DNA of 6,857 nucleotides, taken from NCBI GenBank assembly GCA_050248375.1, contig JBFWSL010000203.1:1-6857 (forward strand), given 5' to 3'. Positions within the stretch are counted from its first letter, which is position 1, and every line of letters begins with the position of its first letter. The notes under the pieces are model-generated. The model had not been told where the DNA came from. It saw only the letters and a list, made by a program, of their open reading frames with translations, and ran no database searches. This DNA is from JAYZVT01 sp050248375 (lineage in GTDB: Bacteria > Pseudomonadota > Alphaproteobacteria > Rhizobiales > Methyloligellaceae). Made by a program: the position numbers and the translations under genes. Below are positions 5,150 through 6,857 of this stretch, piece after piece.

Positions 5150-6493
5150 ATGCGATGCAGGTCCTTCGTCGCGGGCGCGACGCTCGCGCTGCTTGGCGGC
5201 GGCTTTGCCGCGGCAAACGAGCCGCTGTCGCCGGAGACGAAGTGCAACAACGGCAAGATTCACGCCAGTGCGGAGTATTACTCATGCCTGCTGCAAGTCG
5301 AGGCGCGAGACAATGCGAACCGACTGCTTAGAGCGAAGGCCAAGGCCATCGCCGCTTGTGACGCCGACTACAAGCGCAGCTTCAAGCGGGCGGAGAGATC
5401 GGCCGGGGTCCGCTGCTCTCCACCCGACCCCGAAGCGGCCCTGGAAATCATCAAGGCCCAGGCCGTGGCTGCAACGGGAACCTGCACCAACATCTCCGAG
5501 CCCTGCGAATCCCTGACCGCGCGGACGGAGGGCAGTCAGACGAGCGTCGCCTGCATCGTGAAGTCGACGGCCTGCGGTCTGGCCCTCGCCGACGTCATCG
5601 GTCAGGCCCAGGCGCAGTTCCCGAACTTCGTCATCGGCGATTCCAGCATTCTCTGGATCCAGGCTTGGGCGGCCTGGGGTGCTGGAGGCAATGGCTCGGA
5701 AAATAGCAGTGCGTTCGGCGTGGGGGGCTATGCGCAGACCATCACGACCGTGGCCGACTTCAAGTCGGCGCACAACAAGTCGACCCAGCTCTACTACTAT
5801 TTGGGTGAGTCCGGCGGGCACCCCTCGGACTCCGGCGGTCAGGGCGCCTCTTCGACCATGGTCACGCTCGAGGACCTTACCGTCAATCCCACCCAGGACC
5901 CGCAGGTCGATCAGATCTATCTGGTGGCTGGTGGCGGTGGCGGTGGCGGTGGCGACAATGCCAGCAGCATCTGCATCGGCAGCGGGTCCAAGCCCGGAGG
6001 GGCTGGCGGCATCGCGATCGCAACGACCGCCGCCAGCGGCTCGGGCAACGGCCAAGCCGGGACAGGCGGCGGCCAGGGGGGCACCGAAGGGTCCGGCTCC
6101 GGCGGAGGATCGGGCGATGGCTTCGGCGGCCCAGGTGGTGAGAATGGAAGATCGTCGCTGGGTCGCACCGGCTGGTCCAATACCGGAACGACGGGCCTGA
6201 CGTTCACGGCGGGGGAAGGCGGCAATGGCGGTGACGCTGATTGCTCCTGCGCGTCCGGTGGCGGTGGTGGCGGCGGCGGTTGGGGCGGCGGTGGCGGCGG
6301 CTCGCATGCCTGCGATGCCACCAGCGGTGCTGGCGGCGGCGGTGCCAGCTACGCGATTCGATCTACCCGCGCGGACAATTGCGCTCTGCAACCTTCAACT
6401 TCGACGACCCCGCCGCTCAACCCGATTTCACCGTTTGGTACCGGCCCGGCGCTGCAAATCACCATCAACCTGACACCCAACGTCTGCGGCTAG
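5150..6493 (+). CDS. Secreted cysteine- and glycine-rich protein with ALK-type Gly_rich module
   Basis: 447 residues. Residues 1-22 are a signal peptide (hydrophobic core ATLALLGGGFAAA, likely cleavage AAA|NE), so the protein is exported. The mature chain has 14 cysteines, an even number that suits disulfides. Residues 32-89 form a helical cysteine unit (C32, C46, C70, C89; KIHASAEYYSC, then a Lys/Ala-rich helix) like the C-K-Y-C repeats of some predicted secreted proteobacterial proteins. Residues about 165-405 read as a Gly_rich module: WGAGGNG and GVGGYAQTITTVADF, then TQLYYYLGESGG, QIYLVAGGGGGGGG (eight Gly at 261-268), GGAGGIAIATT, a Gly/Ser stretch, and GGGGGGGGWGGGGGG at 370-384, closing with GAGGGGASYAI. 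ALITINL-like text at 435-441 (ALQITINL) makes a final strand. In ALK and LTK this module folds with packed polyglycine helices and binds a protein ligand. The bacterial role is unknown; a surface or adhesive role is a guess. The gene stands alone, with a likely terminator after it. Confidence 0.8.
   Translation: MRCRSFVAGATLALLGGGFAAANEPLSPETKCNNGKIHASAEYYSCLLQVEARDNANRLLRAKAKAIAACDADYKRSFKRAERSAGVRCSPPDPEAALEIIKAQAVAATGTCTNISEPCESLTARTEGSQTSVACIVKSTACGLALADVIGQAQAQFPNFVIGDSSILWIQAWAAWGAGGNGSENSSAFGVGGYAQTITTVADFKSAHNKSTQLYYYLGESGGHPSDSGGQGASSTMVTLEDLTVNPTQDPQVDQIYLVAGGGGGGGGDNASSICIGSGSKPGGAGGIAIATTAASGSGNGQAGTGGGQGGTEGSGSGGGSGDGFGGPGGENGRSSLGRTGWSNTGTTGLTFTAGEGGNGGDADCSCASGGGGGGGGWGGGGGGSHACDATSGAGGGGASYAIRSTRADNCALQPSTSTTPPLNPISPFGTGPALQITINLTPNVCG
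5930..5953 (+). repeat. (GGTGGC)4 tandem repeat in coding sequence
   Basis: Four perfect 6-bp units encode Gly-Gly pairs of the first polyglycine run. Such repeats can change length by slippage in steps of two codons, which would alter the run without shifting frame. Confidence 0.85.
6257..6301 (+). repeat. GGN-rich low-complexity tract in coding sequence
   Basis: A run of GGC, GGT and GGG codons broken only by one TGG encodes the second polyglycine segment (residues 370-384). Codon mixing makes it less slippage-prone than the GGTGGC block. Confidence 0.75.
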
Positions 6494-6497
6494 GTCT

Positions 6498-6524
6498 GCC
6501 CATGCGCCGTGCGGGGGCCTTTTT
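6498..6524 (+). terminator. Possible intrinsic terminator after the glycine-rich gene
   Basis: The G/C-rich stretch GCCC (6498-6501) can pair with GGGC (6515-6518), with an imperfect inner stem, and is followed directly by CTTTTT (five T at 6520-6524). It starts 5 nt after the TAG. The T-run and position fit a terminator; the imperfect inner stem lowers confidence. Confidence 0.4.
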
Positions 6525-6545
6525 GCTCAAGCGCCTTTCGGCAGC

Positions 6546-6577
6546 CGGGGTTCGATACCAGCGGGGTTCGGGACCAG
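6546..6577. repeat. Tandem duplication, 2 x 16 bp
   Basis: CGGGGTTCGATACCAG (6546-6561) is followed at once by CGGGGTTCGGGACCAG (6562-6577), differing at two positions. The function is unknown. Confidence 0.6.
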
Positions 6578-6610
6578 GTACCATAGGCGCTAAGTTAAGA
6601 GTGGTTGGCT

Positions 6611-6724
6611 ATGTTCGAGTTGGCGGAGGCGCGTTCGTGGCGGCTCAGTCAGCAGCCGTTCGAGCCGGCGGCGCTTGTGTCATCCAGAAATTCGGGGAAA
6701 TTCGGGGACACCCTACGCAATTAA
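6611..6724 (+). other. Uncertain 37-codon open frame
   Basis: An ATG frame begins MFELAEARSWRLSQQPFEP and ends at TAA. The upstream AAGAG is a weak ribosome binding site. The last third runs through the AAATTCGGGG repeat, so if this was a gene its 3' part has been replaced. I do not recognise the protein, and it may be chance. Confidence 0.2.
6688..6707. repeat. Perfect 10-bp tandem duplication (AAATTCGGGG x2)
   Basis: AAATTCGGGG occurs twice head to tail and continues into ACACC. An AATTCGGGGACACC-type sequence is familiar at the borders of TnpA_REP (Y1-transposase-like) elements, so this may be a relic of such an end. The family link is from memory and no transposase is present. Confidence 0.5.
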
Positions 6725-6794
6725 CCGTCACGCCGCATTGGACTGCACCCCGAGGCTGAGACACGTAAATCAGGGACAGCTCGGTTGCACTGAC

Positions 6795-6824
6795 GCCATG
6801 GGCTGCTGCGCAGCAGCCCATGGC
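6795..6824. repeat. Perfect 30-bp palindrome (15-bp arms, no spacer)
   Basis: GCCATGGGCTGCTGC (6795-6809) is followed directly by its exact reverse complement (6810-6824). The symmetry stops at both ends (C6794 against T6825). No T-run follows, so a simple terminator is unlikely. Possibilities are a dimeric protein site, a mobile palindrome or a cruciform-forming sequence. Confidence 0.85.
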
Positions 6825-6857
6825 TGGCTGGTCTCGAACTCCACCGGCGAGCGGTAG

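Noticed and set aside
5930..6301. Glycine-codon repeats considered as a CRISPR or non-coding satellite
   Set aside because: They lie in frame in a gene with a signal peptide and ribosome binding site, and no repeat-spacer pattern is present.
5282..6391. Long minus-strand frame and a proline-rich minus frame (5917-6321) opposite the glycine-rich gene
   Set aside because: Glycine codons read backwards give Ala/Pro-rich text; there is no motif and no ribosome binding site.
6546..6561. GGTTCGATACC resembling a tRNA T-arm
   Set aside because: The flanking bases do not form the five-pair T stem and no acceptor, D or anticodon arm surrounds it; it is part of a 16-bp duplication.
6675..6857. 60-codon frame at the right edge
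   Set aside because: It starts with TTG without a ribosome binding site and runs through the 10-bp duplication and the 30-bp palindrome, so coding is unlikely.

Overview
The window is a high-GC, mosaic accessory region, probably from an alphaproteobacterium. This placement is an inference from GC-rich codon use, the adenylate-cyclase-type SAM fragment and the IS481, IS1380 and IS110 remnants; no marker gene fixes a species. No rRNA, tRNA or CRISPR array was seen.

Layout: (1) 1-240 holds a short inverted repeat and an unassigned open stretch. (2) 242-693 is a decayed IS481-family transposase (+). (3) 849-1910 is an intact minus-strand gene for an exported metallo-beta-lactamase-fold protein of the dihydropterin-phosphate-synthase-like branch. 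(4) 2014-2157 is the first 47 or so codons of an IS1380-family transposase (-). (5) 2228-2500 is an orphan SAM domain of the kind that starts SAM-containing adenylate cyclases (+), cut off before any cyclase domain. (6) 2550-4145 is an intact cytoplasmic gamma-glutamyltransferase-family gene (+). (7) 4340-4771 is a badly decayed IS110-family transposase (-), interrupted by a 62-bp block of three adjacent hairpins. (8) 5150-6493 is a secreted, cysteine- and glycine-rich protein (+), followed by a possible terminator. (9) 6494-6857 holds short repeats, a small uncertain reading frame and a perfect 30-bp palindrome.

The three intact genes (MBL-fold hydrolase, GGT-like hydrolase, glycine-rich secreted protein) share no visible operon and no obvious pathway. 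They are separated by remnants of three IS families, which suggests a site of repeated insertion and deletion.

The most interesting items are the secreted protein, whose C-terminal two thirds read like the glycine-rich module of the animal receptors ALK and LTK joined to a small cysteine-helix domain; the palindrome-dense insert inside the IS110 remnant; and the perfect palindrome near the right edge. I found no convincing evidence of a multi-gene defence system or other new system.
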